Below are positions 51,875 to 59,622 of a DNA stretch of 64,000 nucleotides, in pieces (the first letter of the stretch is position 1; each line of letters begins with the position of its first letter). The DNA lies in NCBI GenBank assembly GCA_017983465.1, contig JAGOBK010000001.1, positions 372,001 to 436,000 on the forward strand, written 5' to 3'. The position numbers were made by a program, and so were the translations under genes. Origin of the DNA: Crocinitomicaceae bacterium. GTDB taxonomy: Bacteria; Bacteroidota; Bacteroidia; Flavobacteriales_D; Crocinitomicaceae. A model generated the notes under the pieces. It was not told where the DNA came from and searched no databases. It saw nothing but the letters and a program-made list of their open reading frames with translations.

Positions 51875-53230
51875 CTATTTAATGATTGATTTAATATTTC
51901 CTGCCGCTTTCAATGCTTCCAACTCCGCCATTCGGATTTGGGCTACTGAACGCAAATAATTCGTTTGTGCTTCTTTTAAACTGGTTTCAGCGTTCAACAA
52001 TTCTGCGGTACTGATGATACCTGCTTCATATTGCAGCATGGTCGTTTGATAAATTTCTTCCGCAAGTTTCAAATTGTTGCGCTGCGTTTCCATTGCTCCT
52101 AAACTGACATTCAACTTTGTTTCCATGTTTTTCATTTGGAAATTCAAGGTGTTTCTCAATTGTTCTTCATCCAATGCACTTTGCTTCTGTTGAATACTCA
52201 ATTGTTGAATTTTTGCATGCTTCGTTAATCCATCAAAAATGGGTACATTCATGTTAATCGACAACACTGAATTTGGATACCACGTCGTTGCACTGCTCAG
52301 AAAATCCAATTGATTTCGTTGTGCTTGATAACCATAGCGGAATCCCAAGGAAAAACTAGGAATATAGCCAGCCTTCAGCTGATTGATGTTAATGTTGGTC
52401 ATGCGGCGTTGTGCCATCAACAGTTGAAAATCGAGGTTGTTTGTCACGTCCATTTTTGTAGCGATGGAAGATGCTGTTTTTTCCTGCTCGACATTCGTAG
52501 AAAGTTGAATCACTTGATCTAAAGGATAGGCCATCACGTATTTCAAGTAGACTAATTGCTGCTGGTAATTTAACTCAATGTTGGATAGTTCTGTTTCTAA
52601 ATTAGTGCGATTTACCTTCAACTTATTGTAATCCAATTGTTTTGCGAATCCAAGATCCAATTGAACCTTGGTAATTTTCAACAAACTATCCAATTTTCTC
52701 ACGTTCGCTTGAACAATTTCTTTTTGAAGTCCAATCAATTGGACATTGTAATAAGCAATGGCCACGTCGAAAATCACTTGTTCCTCGTTTTTATTAACGG
52801 TTAATTGCGTCATTGTTTGTAATTCCTTGTTGGCACTTAAACCGGTAATCAAAGATTGATCATAAATCACTTGTGAAGCATCGATGAATCCATTCACCGT
52901 ATATTTCGTTCCAAATCTTACGGCAACGTCTTGTCCTGGTTGACCAAAAATGGCTCCAGGAAGGATACTCGTAGCCAACTTCAGGTTGTTATTCACACCA
53001 CCAGAGGCCTGGACATGGGGTAGATACATTGCCAACGCTTCATTGAACTTTTGTTCGTTTTTATCCAATTCCAATTTGGATTTCTGAATATTGACTTGAT
53101 GCGCTACACCATAAACGACCGCATCTTGCAGCGAGAAGGATGTTCCTTGCTGTCCATGAACGACCGACGAAATCATAGCACTTATCACCAAGAAAGTGCC
53201 GCGCTTGAAAAGAGAGAATTGTTGTTTCAT
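51875..53230 (-). CDS. TolC-family outer-membrane efflux protein (second operon)
   Basis: 451 residues with an N-terminal signal (MKQQFSLFKRGTFLVISAMISSVVHGQ). TolC features include ALAMYLPHVQASGGVNNN, GYIPSFSLGFRYGY, and helical heptads such as LKLAEEIYQTTMLQYEAGIISTAELLNAETSLKEA. It is the outer-membrane tunnel of the second pump. It starts 3 bases after the marR stop. Confidence 0.93.
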   Translation of the reverse strand: MKQQFSLFKRGTFLVISAMISSVVHGQQGTSFSLQDAVVYGVAHQVNIQKSKLELDKNEQKFNEALAMYLPHVQASGGVNNNLKLATSILPGAIFGQPGQDVAVRFGTKYTVNGFIDASQVIYDQSLITGLSANKELQTMTQLTVNKNEEQVIFDVAIAYYNVQLIGLQKEIVQANVRKLDSLLKITKVQLDLGFAKQLDYNKLKVNRTNLETELSNIELNYQQQLVYLKYVMAYPLDQVIQLSTNVEQEKTASSIATKMDVTNNLDFQLLMAQRRMTNININQLKAGYIPSFSLGFRYGYQAQRNQLDFLSSATTWYPNSVLSINMNVPIFDGLTKHAKIQQLSIQQKQSALDEEQLRNTLNFQMKNMETKLNVSLGAMETQRNNLKLAEEIYQTTMLQYEAGIISTAELLNAETSLKEAQTNYLRSVAQIRMAELEALKAAGNIKSIIK

Positions 53231-53233
53231 ATC

Positions 53234-53710
53234 CTAGTTATTTTCTTTGTTTTGCTGTTTATTCCATTTTTCAAAAACCTGAACCAATTCCACTTGCATG
53301 AAGTCAATAAATGAAATGACGTTTTTTAAATCTTGGTTAAAATCTTCTGTTTCACTTGTTCGAACGGCTAAAATCTCCTTTAACAGTTGATTCACACTTA
53401 GGAGTTTTTCCAATCCATCCTTCGCATTTGAATTCCAATTTTTCAATTGGTGTTTGAAATAGCGTTTACGATCACCCGGTATCGTAATAGACTCAACCTT
53501 ATTGCGTAACACTAATGTATTTAAAGCTGTACTTACAGCACTTTTACTCGTGTTTAAGGTTTCTCTAATTTCATCGAAGGTTAATTCAGTGCGATCGGAA
53601 ACCAATAACAAGGCAAGAATGCGCGCTTCCGTTGGAGGCATCCCCGCTCTTACTTGAAACACACTCATTTTCTGAATGATTTCTAGTTGCTCCGCTTTTA
53701 ATTCAATCAT
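53234..53710 (-). CDS. MarR/GbsR-like transcriptional regulator of the second efflux operon
   Basis: 158 residues. A winged helix-turn-helix is visible: PPTEARILALLLVSDRTELTFDEIRETLNTSKSAVSTALNTL (residues about 25-66, quoted here only in part: LTFDEIRETLNTSKSAVSTAL) and the wing KVESITIPGDRKRYFKH. This matches GbsR/MarR-type proteins. It is the first gene of marR-tolC-mfp-rnd and most likely represses the operon. A GTTCTTTT-N11-AAAAGAAC inverted repeat lies just upstream of its -7 box. Confidence 0.88.
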   Translation of the reverse strand: MIELKAEQLEIIQKMSVFQVRAGMPPTEARILALLLVSDRTELTFDEIRETLNTSKSAVSTALNTLVLRNKVESITIPGDRKRYFKHQLKNWNSNAKDGLEKLLSVNQLLKEILAVRTSETEDFNQDLKNVISFIDFMQVELVQVFEKWNKQQNKENN

Positions 53711-53729
53711 AATTGTTCAAATTCGGGTG

Positions 53730-53737
53730 CAAAGATA
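53730..53737 (-). promoter_or_regulatory. TAnnTTTG -7 box of the marR-RND operon
   Basis: On the minus strand TATCTTTG lies 19 bases before the ATG at 53710, in the same wider context (TTGTATCTTTGCA) as the ssrA promoter. Confidence 0.6.
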
Positions 53738-53741
53738 CAAT

Positions 53742-53768
53742 GTTCTTTTGGTTCTGAATTAAAAGAAC
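53742..53768. promoter_or_regulatory. Inverted repeat, probable MarR/GbsR operator
   Basis: GTTCTTTT (53742-53749) and AAAAGAAC (53761-53768) are perfect arms 11 bases apart, covering the region upstream of the -7 box. This is where a repressor would contact or block RNA polymerase. Confidence 0.6.
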
Positions 53769-53837
53769 TAAACTTTTTTTTGTGTATTTCACAGAACGAA
53801 TACACGCGCTTCCTTGGCAATCATGTATTTTTACTTC

Positions 53838-54632
53838 ATGCAGGACAAGTACTTAGAATTAAATCGTCAGAATTGGAATAACCGTGTTGCTGGACACTTG
53901 ACTTCCGACTTTTATCAAATGGATGCTTTTCGAGCGGGAGAAAGTTCCTTGAAAGAAATCGAATTGGAACTTTTAGGAAATGTTGAAGGCAAAAAGATCT
54001 TGCATTTGCAATGTCACTTCGGTCAGGATACGCTTTCCCTCGCTCGCATGGGAGCAAAGGTGACAGGAATCGATTTTTCCGAAAAAGCCATAGATGCAGC
54101 GAAATCACTTGCGGATGAATTGAACATTGCTGCGACGTTTATCTGCTGCGATGTGTACAGTACTTCAAACCATCTTTCAGAACAATTCGACATCGTTTAC
54201 ACGACTTACGGCACCATTGGTTGGCTCCCAAATCTTGATAAATGGGCGAAAGTTATTTCTGAGCGCTTAAAACCAGGAGGAAAATTGATTTTCGTCGACT
54301 TTCATCCAGTCGTTTGGATGTTCGATGATGATTTTAAACAGGTTGCTTATAATTATTTTCAGGAAAGTCCAATTGTGGAAGATGTGTCCAGCTCCTATGC
54401 TGACAAAGAAGTTGAAATCACTGACACCACTATCACTTGGAATCATGGACTTAGTGAAGTATATCAAGCGCTTCAAAATGCTGGATTAACCATCAATCAT
54501 TTCTCGGAATATCCCTTCTCCCCTTATGATTGCTTGAATGACTTAATCGAGGTTGAACCCAATCGTTTTCAAGTGAAACACTTGGTAAATAAAATCCCAA
54601 TGGTTTACGCGTTGACTGCCCAGCACATATAA
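53838..54632 (+). CDS. Class I SAM-dependent methyltransferase
   Basis: 264 residues from ATG 53838 (MQDKYLELNRQNWNNRV). Earlier in-frame starts at 53814 (TTG) and 53823 (ATG) add only MAIMYFYF, which does not fit the family. Motif I is KKILHLQCHFGQDTLSLARMGAKVTGIDFS (about residues 52-81), here with the SAM-binding loop HLQCHFGQD. Acidic motif II is GIDFSEKAID. Motif IV is DIVYTTYG. The rest matches UbiE/small-molecule-type methyltransferases. The acceptor is unknown. The gene stands alone, divergent from the marR operon. Confidence 0.88.
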   Translation: MQDKYLELNRQNWNNRVAGHLTSDFYQMDAFRAGESSLKEIELELLGNVEGKKILHLQCHFGQDTLSLARMGAKVTGIDFSEKAIDAAKSLADELNIAATFICCDVYSTSNHLSEQFDIVYTTYGTIGWLPNLDKWAKVISERLKPGGKLIFVDFHPVVWMFDDDFKQVAYNYFQESPIVEDVSSSYADKEVEITDTTITWNHGLSEVYQALQNAGLTINHFSEYPFSPYDCLNDLIEVEPNRFQVKHLVNKIPMVYALTAQHI

Positions 54633-54671
54633 TCTCGTCTAAAAATTCCTGTAAAATTGTAAATTTACCAC

Positions 54672-55904
54672 ATGAAAATAATTGCTAGTATTCTTTTTGC
54701 TTTTGTGACTCAATTATCATGGACACAAGACAGCATCTCCGTTCTTTTTGTCGGAAATAGTTATTTGAGCGTGAACAATCTCCCTCAAATGGTTCAGGAA
54801 TTAACTAACTCCTTAGGTGATCACATCCTTATCGATAGCAAAATGAATGGTGGATTCACTTTTCAGTCCCATGCGTACGACGCGACAACCTATGATAAGA
54901 TCCATTCAAAACCGTGGAACTTCGTTGTGCTCCAAGGACAAAGTCAGGAACCTAGTTTTCCCTACGATCAAGTCAACCAACAATCATTACCTTATGCGCA
55001 GCAAATTTCCGATAGCGTTTACTCCTCGAATGAATGTTCGCAAGTGAATTATTACATGACCTGGGGAAGACAAGTTGGAGATCCGCAATGGGATTCCATC
55101 AATACCTTTGATAAAATGAATACGCGCTTGCGAAATGCTTATTTACGCATCGCCGATTCAACAAACGCTTCTGTTTCACCAGTTGGTGTGTCGTGGAAAT
55201 ATGTGCGTGACAATTATCCAGCAATCAATTTATATGCGGGAGATGGCTCCCACCCTAGCCTAGAAGGATCCTATCTAGCGGCTTGTACGTTTTACAGTTC
55301 CCTATTCCAAAAATCTTCTGTGGGAGCAAGTTATACTGCTGGATTGAATCCACAAATCTGTGCAATTTTACAACAAGTAGCGAGCAGTGTCGTTCTGGAC
55401 AGCATTCCAACGTGGAAATTGGTCCACCATGATTCATTGTTCAACGCATCCTTTGTTGCGGGAGTCAATCAATACGATGTTCTTTTCGCCGCGACTACAA
55501 GTTCACCTGGAAACCTTGTTTGGGACTTCGGAGACGGAAGTCCTGTCGGATTTGGACAAAATCCAATGCACACCTATGTTGTTGGAACATACACCGTGAC
55601 ACTATACGCGAGTGGTGCTTGTGGAATGGATACAGTTCAACAGCAAGTCACAGTGAATACAGTTTCATTGGACGACATCACAACTCAATGGCCATACCTT
55701 TATCAAAATGAACAAGGAGATTTCGTTTGTCAAACAAGACTTTTCGAATTAACGAACATCGAAGCCCTTAACCTTGCCGGACAACAAATCCCTGTTTTAT
55801 ACACTGTTCATTCTGACGGAACGATTACCTTTCCGTACAATCCAGACATTTTCATGATTCGTATTGATTTTGATCACTACGTACTCATTCAACGCTTACA
55901 CTAA
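54672..55904 (+). CDS. Secreted SGNH-hydrolase-like protein with PKD domain
   Basis: 410 residues with a signal peptide (MKIIASILFAFVTQLSWTQ). An SGNH fold is indicated by VLFVGNSYLS (about 24-33, Ser in GNS), VVLQGQSQEP and the late DGSHPSLEGSYLAAC (about 191-205) carrying the Asp-x-x-His pair. A PKD domain lies at about 265-335 (LVWDFGDGSP, GTYTVTLYASG). The last 70 residues look like a degenerate T9SS sorting domain (ALNLAGQQIPVL ... YVLIQRLH) without the usual PNP start, so T9SS export is uncertain. The stop codon overlaps the next start (TAATG), so translation is coupled to the pentapeptide protein. Confidence 0.75.
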   Translation: MKIIASILFAFVTQLSWTQDSISVLFVGNSYLSVNNLPQMVQELTNSLGDHILIDSKMNGGFTFQSHAYDATTYDKIHSKPWNFVVLQGQSQEPSFPYDQVNQQSLPYAQQISDSVYSSNECSQVNYYMTWGRQVGDPQWDSINTFDKMNTRLRNAYLRIADSTNASVSPVGVSWKYVRDNYPAINLYAGDGSHPSLEGSYLAACTFYSSLFQKSSVGASYTAGLNPQICAILQQVASSVVLDSIPTWKLVHHDSLFNASFVAGVNQYDVLFAATTSSPGNLVWDFGDGSPVGFGQNPMHTYVVGTYTVTLYASGACGMDTVQQQVTVNTVSLDDITTQWPYLYQNEQGDFVCQTRLFELTNIEALNLAGQQIPVLYTVHSDGTITFPYNPDIFMIRIDFDHYVLIQRLH

Positions 55905-56464
55905 TGGACTACATTACTGATCAAACATTTGAAGGATTAACCATTGAACATTTAGCCACAGCTGAATACGAAAACTGTGTCTTTCAATCCTGCCAACTCA
56001 ACGGCGCTGACTTATCGAACTTCACTTTTGTTGATTGCGAATTCATCAGCTGCGATCTTAGTTCAATACGCAGTAAAAAAACATCTTTTCGCGACGCCTA
56101 TTTCCGTGATTGCAAGTTGATGGGAATTCACTTTGAAGATTGTAATCCTTATGGACTCAAATGCACGTTTGAATCCTGCACATTGGATTATTCCTTCTTT
56201 TACCAATGTCCATTAAAAGGAACAAAATTCTCGAATTGCCGGTTAACGGAAGTTGATTTTACGGAAGCAGGACTAGAAGGCGTGTCTTTTGAAGGATGTC
56301 AACTTACTGGATCCGTTTTTCAAATGAGCAACTTAGAAAAGGCCAATTTCACAGGCGCGCAAGGATTTATCATTGACCCATCGAATAATCGAATGAAAGG
56401 CGCGAAATTCAGCCAAGAAGGACTAGCTGGACTCCTCATTCCGTTTGGAATCGAAATTTCTTAA
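55904..56464 (+). CDS. Pentapeptide-repeat protein, Qnr-like
   Basis: 186 residues of A/C-(D/N)-(L/F)-x-x pentads (YENCVFQSCQLNGADLSNFTF, quoted as CVFQSCQLNGADLSNF; CEFISCDLSS; CRLTEVDFTEAGLEG) forming a right-handed quadrilateral helix. The length and the C-terminal helix (QEGLAGLLIPFGIEI) resemble the Qnr/McbG group, whose members mimic DNA and protect gyrase from quinolones. Whether this protein does so is unknown. No signal peptide, so cytoplasmic. It is co-translated with the SGNH-PKD gene (one-base stop/start overlap), which is an unexpected partner. Confidence 0.85.
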   Translation: MDYITDQTFEGLTIEHLATAEYENCVFQSCQLNGADLSNFTFVDCEFISCDLSSIRSKKTSFRDAYFRDCKLMGIHFEDCNPYGLKCTFESCTLDYSFFYQCPLKGTKFSNCRLTEVDFTEAGLEGVSFEGCQLTGSVFQMSNLEKANFTGAQGFIIDPSNNRMKGAKFSQEGLAGLLIPFGIEIS

Positions 56465-56473
56465 AAAAGAAAG

Positions 56474-56506
56474 AGTGGCACAAATTCCTTCATGCCACTT
56501 TTTAAA
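56474..56506. terminator. Hairpin terminator after the pentapeptide gene
   Basis: AGTGGCA (56474-56480) and TGCCACT (56493-56499) pair around a 12-base loop, followed by T4. A-rich sequence on the left may serve the convergent minus-strand gene as well. Confidence 0.7.
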
Positions 56507-56522
56507 AAGTTAACCGATTTGA

Positions 56523-56738
56523 TTAATGTTCATGACAATGAACAGTGTACGTACCTGTTGAATCTGTATAGGTTCCAAGTGCTTCCAATTGTTTCAAATC
56601 ATCGCCACAATATTCCCCCATTTCAATTTCAGCTCCCGCTTTGTCGTAATGACACTCATGACATTTATTTTTACCACAAGAACTTGATGTTACAAGAAAA
56701 CCGAGTGCAAGCGCACTGAATAAAACTACTTTTTTCAT
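56523..56738 (-). CDS. Small Cys/His-rich lipoprotein, probable metal-binding
   Basis: 71 residues. MKKVVLFSALALGFLVTSSSCGKN is a lipoprotein signal with a plausible lipobox (SSSC), so the mature protein starts at that Cys and is membrane-attached. The mature part holds KCHECHYD, a further CGDD and a C-terminal HCHEH, giving about 4 Cys and 4 His in 51 residues, typical of metal binding. Its start overlaps the TonB receptor stop by 4 bases (ATGA), so it is made from the same mRNA. A metal carrier or sensor role is inferred; the metal is unknown. Confidence 0.75.
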   Translation of the reverse strand: MKKVVLFSALALGFLVTSSSCGKNKCHECHYDKAGAEIEMGEYCGDDLKQLEALGTYTDSTGTYTVHCHEH

Positions 56739-59011
56739 GATTTTTGATTTTTTAGTTGATGAGTGATGTTAAAATTGACACTGATATAGATATTTCTACC
56801 TGGACTTGCCATGGAAATGTTTTTCAATCGGGAAAGGTGATCAATGTAGCTCATATTCAGAATATTCCTACAGCCAAATTGGACATCAACTGGTGTTTTT
56901 CCATTCCATTTTAATTGCAGTGACGCATCAAGTAACTGATAGGCTGGACTCGCTGTCTCATTAAAAGCAAGCTTGTTTTGCTTGTTCATATAGGTATATT
57001 GAACAAGCAGATCCTTGATTTGTAATTTTTTCCCAAGGTCTAATTGGTAACGAAGACTCATCATAAAGCGTCCTGGTGGAATCATTGACACACTACTATC
57101 CGTTGCAGTCAGTACATTTAAATAGGAATACGTTGCTTCCAGGTGTAAATCATGTGCAAAATGAGGATGGTAATGCACTCCGAAATCACTGCCATAAAAA
57201 AGTGCTCGATCGAGCTGTTTATAGGCAAATACGGGCAGGTTATCCACCATTGAATCGATCGGCTGTAAGTAAACAAACTGTTGGATATTATTCAAAAATG
57301 GATTCACAATCAACACAAGGTGATCTCTTTTCACTTCAAAACTTAAGTCCAACTGACTTGCTCGTTCAGGACGTAATTGCTCATCGCCAATTTCATAGCG
57401 TAAAGCACCATGATGAAAGCCATTTGCCAACAATTCCGATGGATGGGGCGCTCGATATCCCGTTGAAACATTCGTTCTAAAAGTAAACTTGTCCGTCGAA
57501 TAAATGGCACCAATGGATGCATTGGGACTACCGTACGATTTTGAAATCGCTGGTTTCCCTTTAAATTCCTCCAAAGTCTTAATGAATCTCAGATCATACC
57601 TTAATCCAGCTTGAAAATTCCATCGATCCATGGAATACATCCACATGGAGAAAATTCCATTGTCAAAAGAAAGGGAATTTGGCAATAAGCGTTCCGTGCC
57701 ATCAGGACCATTCACGTTGTTTTGAAACATCCCTTGCATCCCATTGACCACTTTTAGGTTTTCGTTAAAGGTATGCGTCCATTTAGCTGTATACAATGAG
57801 TTCCACAAACGCATTTGAATTCCTGGAATCGTGACTTTCTCATCGTATTCTGTCAATTGATTCAAGGTTTGTCCGAGCAATACGGACACTTCATTTTTTT
57901 CTAAAAACCATTTATTTTCGAAGGACAAGTAATGATTATCAAAAAATTGAGCTGGAATCGTTTGTTTTCGACGTTGGATGTCCGACTGGAATTCAAGTGG
58001 ATTGAGAATGGAGTCATGGGTGTGTCCGGGCAAACCACTCATCACGTGATTAAACGAATAACGCAGGTGATGCACCTTGTTTTTACCGTTCCACGATAGC
58101 GCAGCTTTCAAGACTGATTCATTGAACCGTGAATTCTGAGCGAATTTCTGATTTGGCAGCTGAAAATCTGCATGATTGGCATAGCTGCCTCCCATTAAAA
58201 ATCGGAATTTCTGATTGGATTGCTTGTACAGCATTCGAAACGTTCCTCCATTCGTATTGTTGTGAAATACCGACTGAACCTTTATGGATTGAGAATTCAC
58301 CGCAGCATACGTTTCATCTGAATAATACAAAACACCTCCTAAGGCATCCGCACCATACAATAAAGACGCCGGACCTTTAATTACCTCGACAGAACCTATT
58401 CCGACTTCAGAAATTCCCATTCCATGATCTCCTCCCCATTGTTGCCCTTCCATACGCATGCCATTCAATAAACTGACTACACGAATTCCCTGTAATCCTC
58501 GAATGACCGGTTTTGAAATGCCATTTCCAAAACTGGATTGGTAAACACCCGGAATCTTTGCTAACGCTTCTCCCATATTGAGGGTGGCAATTCCATTCAA
58601 ATCGGACAACTTTCGGGTTTCAATCAGAAAAGGACTCTTATTTTTTTGAACATTGATTCCAGTTGACACCGTTATTTCTTCGAGGTCCAAATGCCTTTCC
58701 GCTAAAAATATTTCGAGTTTACCCCCAATAAGATAATTTCGACCAAGGGCTTGTGCTGATTGTGTTAAAAATAGAACTTTTGATTCAAATTCGATGGCAG
58801 AAACATGCAAACGGATGCTTTCTGGATAATTCCCAAGAAACAGAAACGCGCCTTTTTCATCTGAAACGGAGGTCTCCCCTGTTTCTTCTATTTGTATGCG
58901 CGCATTGGCAATCGGAAGGTTCGTTACTTTACTTTTAACGAAACCTGATAATTCTTTTTGTGCGGAAGTCGACAAGGCAACAAACGCAGCGAGTAATGCA
59001 ATAAATTTCAT
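56735..59011 (-). CDS. TonB-dependent outer-membrane receptor, probably for a metal or metal complex
   Basis: 758 residues with a signal peptide (MKFIALLAAFVALSTSAQ). An N-terminal carboxypeptidase-regulatory-like domain (ELSGFVKSKVTNLPIANARI) is followed by the plug (IPGVYQSSFGNGISKPVIRGL, LLNGMRMEGQQWGGDHGMG, IKGPASLLYGADALGGV) and a 22-strand barrel ending in FGCRNILNMSYIDHLSRLKN and PGRNIYISVNF. The plug loop WGGDHG resembles receptors of the ZnuD/metal group. The partner genes, a Cys/His lipoprotein (ATGA overlap) and an upstream Cys/His protein, support metal uptake. Substrate not proven. Confidence 0.88.
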   Translation of the reverse strand: MKFIALLAAFVALSTSAQKELSGFVKSKVTNLPIANARIQIEETGETSVSDEKGAFLFLGNYPESIRLHVSAIEFESKVLFLTQSAQALGRNYLIGGKLEIFLAERHLDLEEITVSTGINVQKNKSPFLIETRKLSDLNGIATLNMGEALAKIPGVYQSSFGNGISKPVIRGLQGIRVVSLLNGMRMEGQQWGGDHGMGISEVGIGSVEVIKGPASLLYGADALGGVLYYSDETYAAVNSQSIKVQSVFHNNTNGGTFRMLYKQSNQKFRFLMGGSYANHADFQLPNQKFAQNSRFNESVLKAALSWNGKNKVHHLRYSFNHVMSGLPGHTHDSILNPLEFQSDIQRRKQTIPAQFFDNHYLSFENKWFLEKNEVSVLLGQTLNQLTEYDEKVTIPGIQMRLWNSLYTAKWTHTFNENLKVVNGMQGMFQNNVNGPDGTERLLPNSLSFDNGIFSMWMYSMDRWNFQAGLRYDLRFIKTLEEFKGKPAISKSYGSPNASIGAIYSTDKFTFRTNVSTGYRAPHPSELLANGFHHGALRYEIGDEQLRPERASQLDLSFEVKRDHLVLIVNPFLNNIQQFVYLQPIDSMVDNLPVFAYKQLDRALFYGSDFGVHYHPHFAHDLHLEATYSYLNVLTATDSSVSMIPPGRFMMSLRYQLDLGKKLQIKDLLVQYTYMNKQNKLAFNETASPAYQLLDASLQLKWNGKTPVDVQFGCRNILNMSYIDHLSRLKNISMASPGRNIYISVNFNITHQLKNQKS

Positions 59012-59215
59012 GTGTAAGTTCTTCTAGGACACTGAATAAATACTCCTACAAATCGTTTTCTCCAGTTATAACAAACAGGAAAATTCAATTTTGGGATAAA
59101 CCGATGGATGGGATTTGTTCATGAAATAAAAAACGAACCAGAAAAAAGGGAACGCAAAGTCCATGGAAGCGAATCTACACCTATTGACTTTTATCAACGG
59201 TGTATCCATCAAATA

Positions 59216-59518
59216 TTAAGCGTTTTGAGGTGGTCCTCGAAGAGAAAAAGATAGATCAGTTGTACGCTCTTTATCCAAAAGTTTTGCTAAAACGATAGAT
59301 GGAAGTACGGGTTTATCTAATCGGTAAAAAAGAATGGATTGAACAGTGAAAAATCCAAGATCGATGTCACAGATATCACAAGAACCATCATCGAAATGAC
59401 TTTCACTCAATGTAGTCGTAGAAAATTGTTTGTGATCGCATTCATGCCACCAATCTCGTGGCGTAAGAAGCACGAAAAAAGTGAACAGTAATAAACCAGA
59501 AATAATTTTATTCTTCAC
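59216..59518 (-). CDS. Small membrane-anchored Cys/His-rich protein upstream of the TonB receptor
   Basis: 100 residues. A hydrophobic N-terminal segment (IISGLLLFTFFVLLTP) is followed by DWWHECDHKQ and CDICDID motifs, and the protein ends in SFSLRGPPQNA. I recall this layout (His/Cys pairs then a C-terminal LRGPP) from small proteins beside Bacteroidota metal TonB receptors, but this is recall, not a search. The receptor gene starts 204 bases downstream on the same strand, with nothing recognised in between. Likely part of the same metal-uptake unit. Confidence 0.6.
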   Translation of the reverse strand: MKNKIISGLLLFTFFVLLTPRDWWHECDHKQFSTTTLSESHFDDGSCDICDIDLGFFTVQSILFYRLDKPVLPSIVLAKLLDKERTTDLSFSLRGPPQNA

Positions 59519-59573
59519 AGAGCAAAATTAGTTTAATTTGTTGAGGATTGTCAATTTACTTAAAATCAAAAAA

Positions 59574-59603
59574 AAATGCCCTGACGAAATCGTCAAGGCA
59601 TTT
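59574..59603 (-). terminator. Rho-independent terminator after the SprB-like T9SS gene
   Basis: AAATGCC, one mismatch, then TGACGA (59582-59587) pairs with TCGTCA, the mismatch and GGCATTT (59597-59603). On the minus strand the stem is followed by a long T run, so it ends the gene at 59623-60756. Confidence 0.85.
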
Positions 59604-59622
59604 AAAACAATTGGCATAAATC

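Noticed and set aside
56492..56719. 75-codon plus-strand frame opposite the Cys/His lipoprotein gene
   Set aside because: It overlaps a better gene with lipobox and operon context, and its protein has no recognisable feature.
59012..59215. Metal riboswitch before the TonB receptor gene
   Set aside because: The leader holds a possible GATGGAT/ATCCATC pairing but matches no class I know, and 204 bases of AT-rich DNA can form such pairing by chance.
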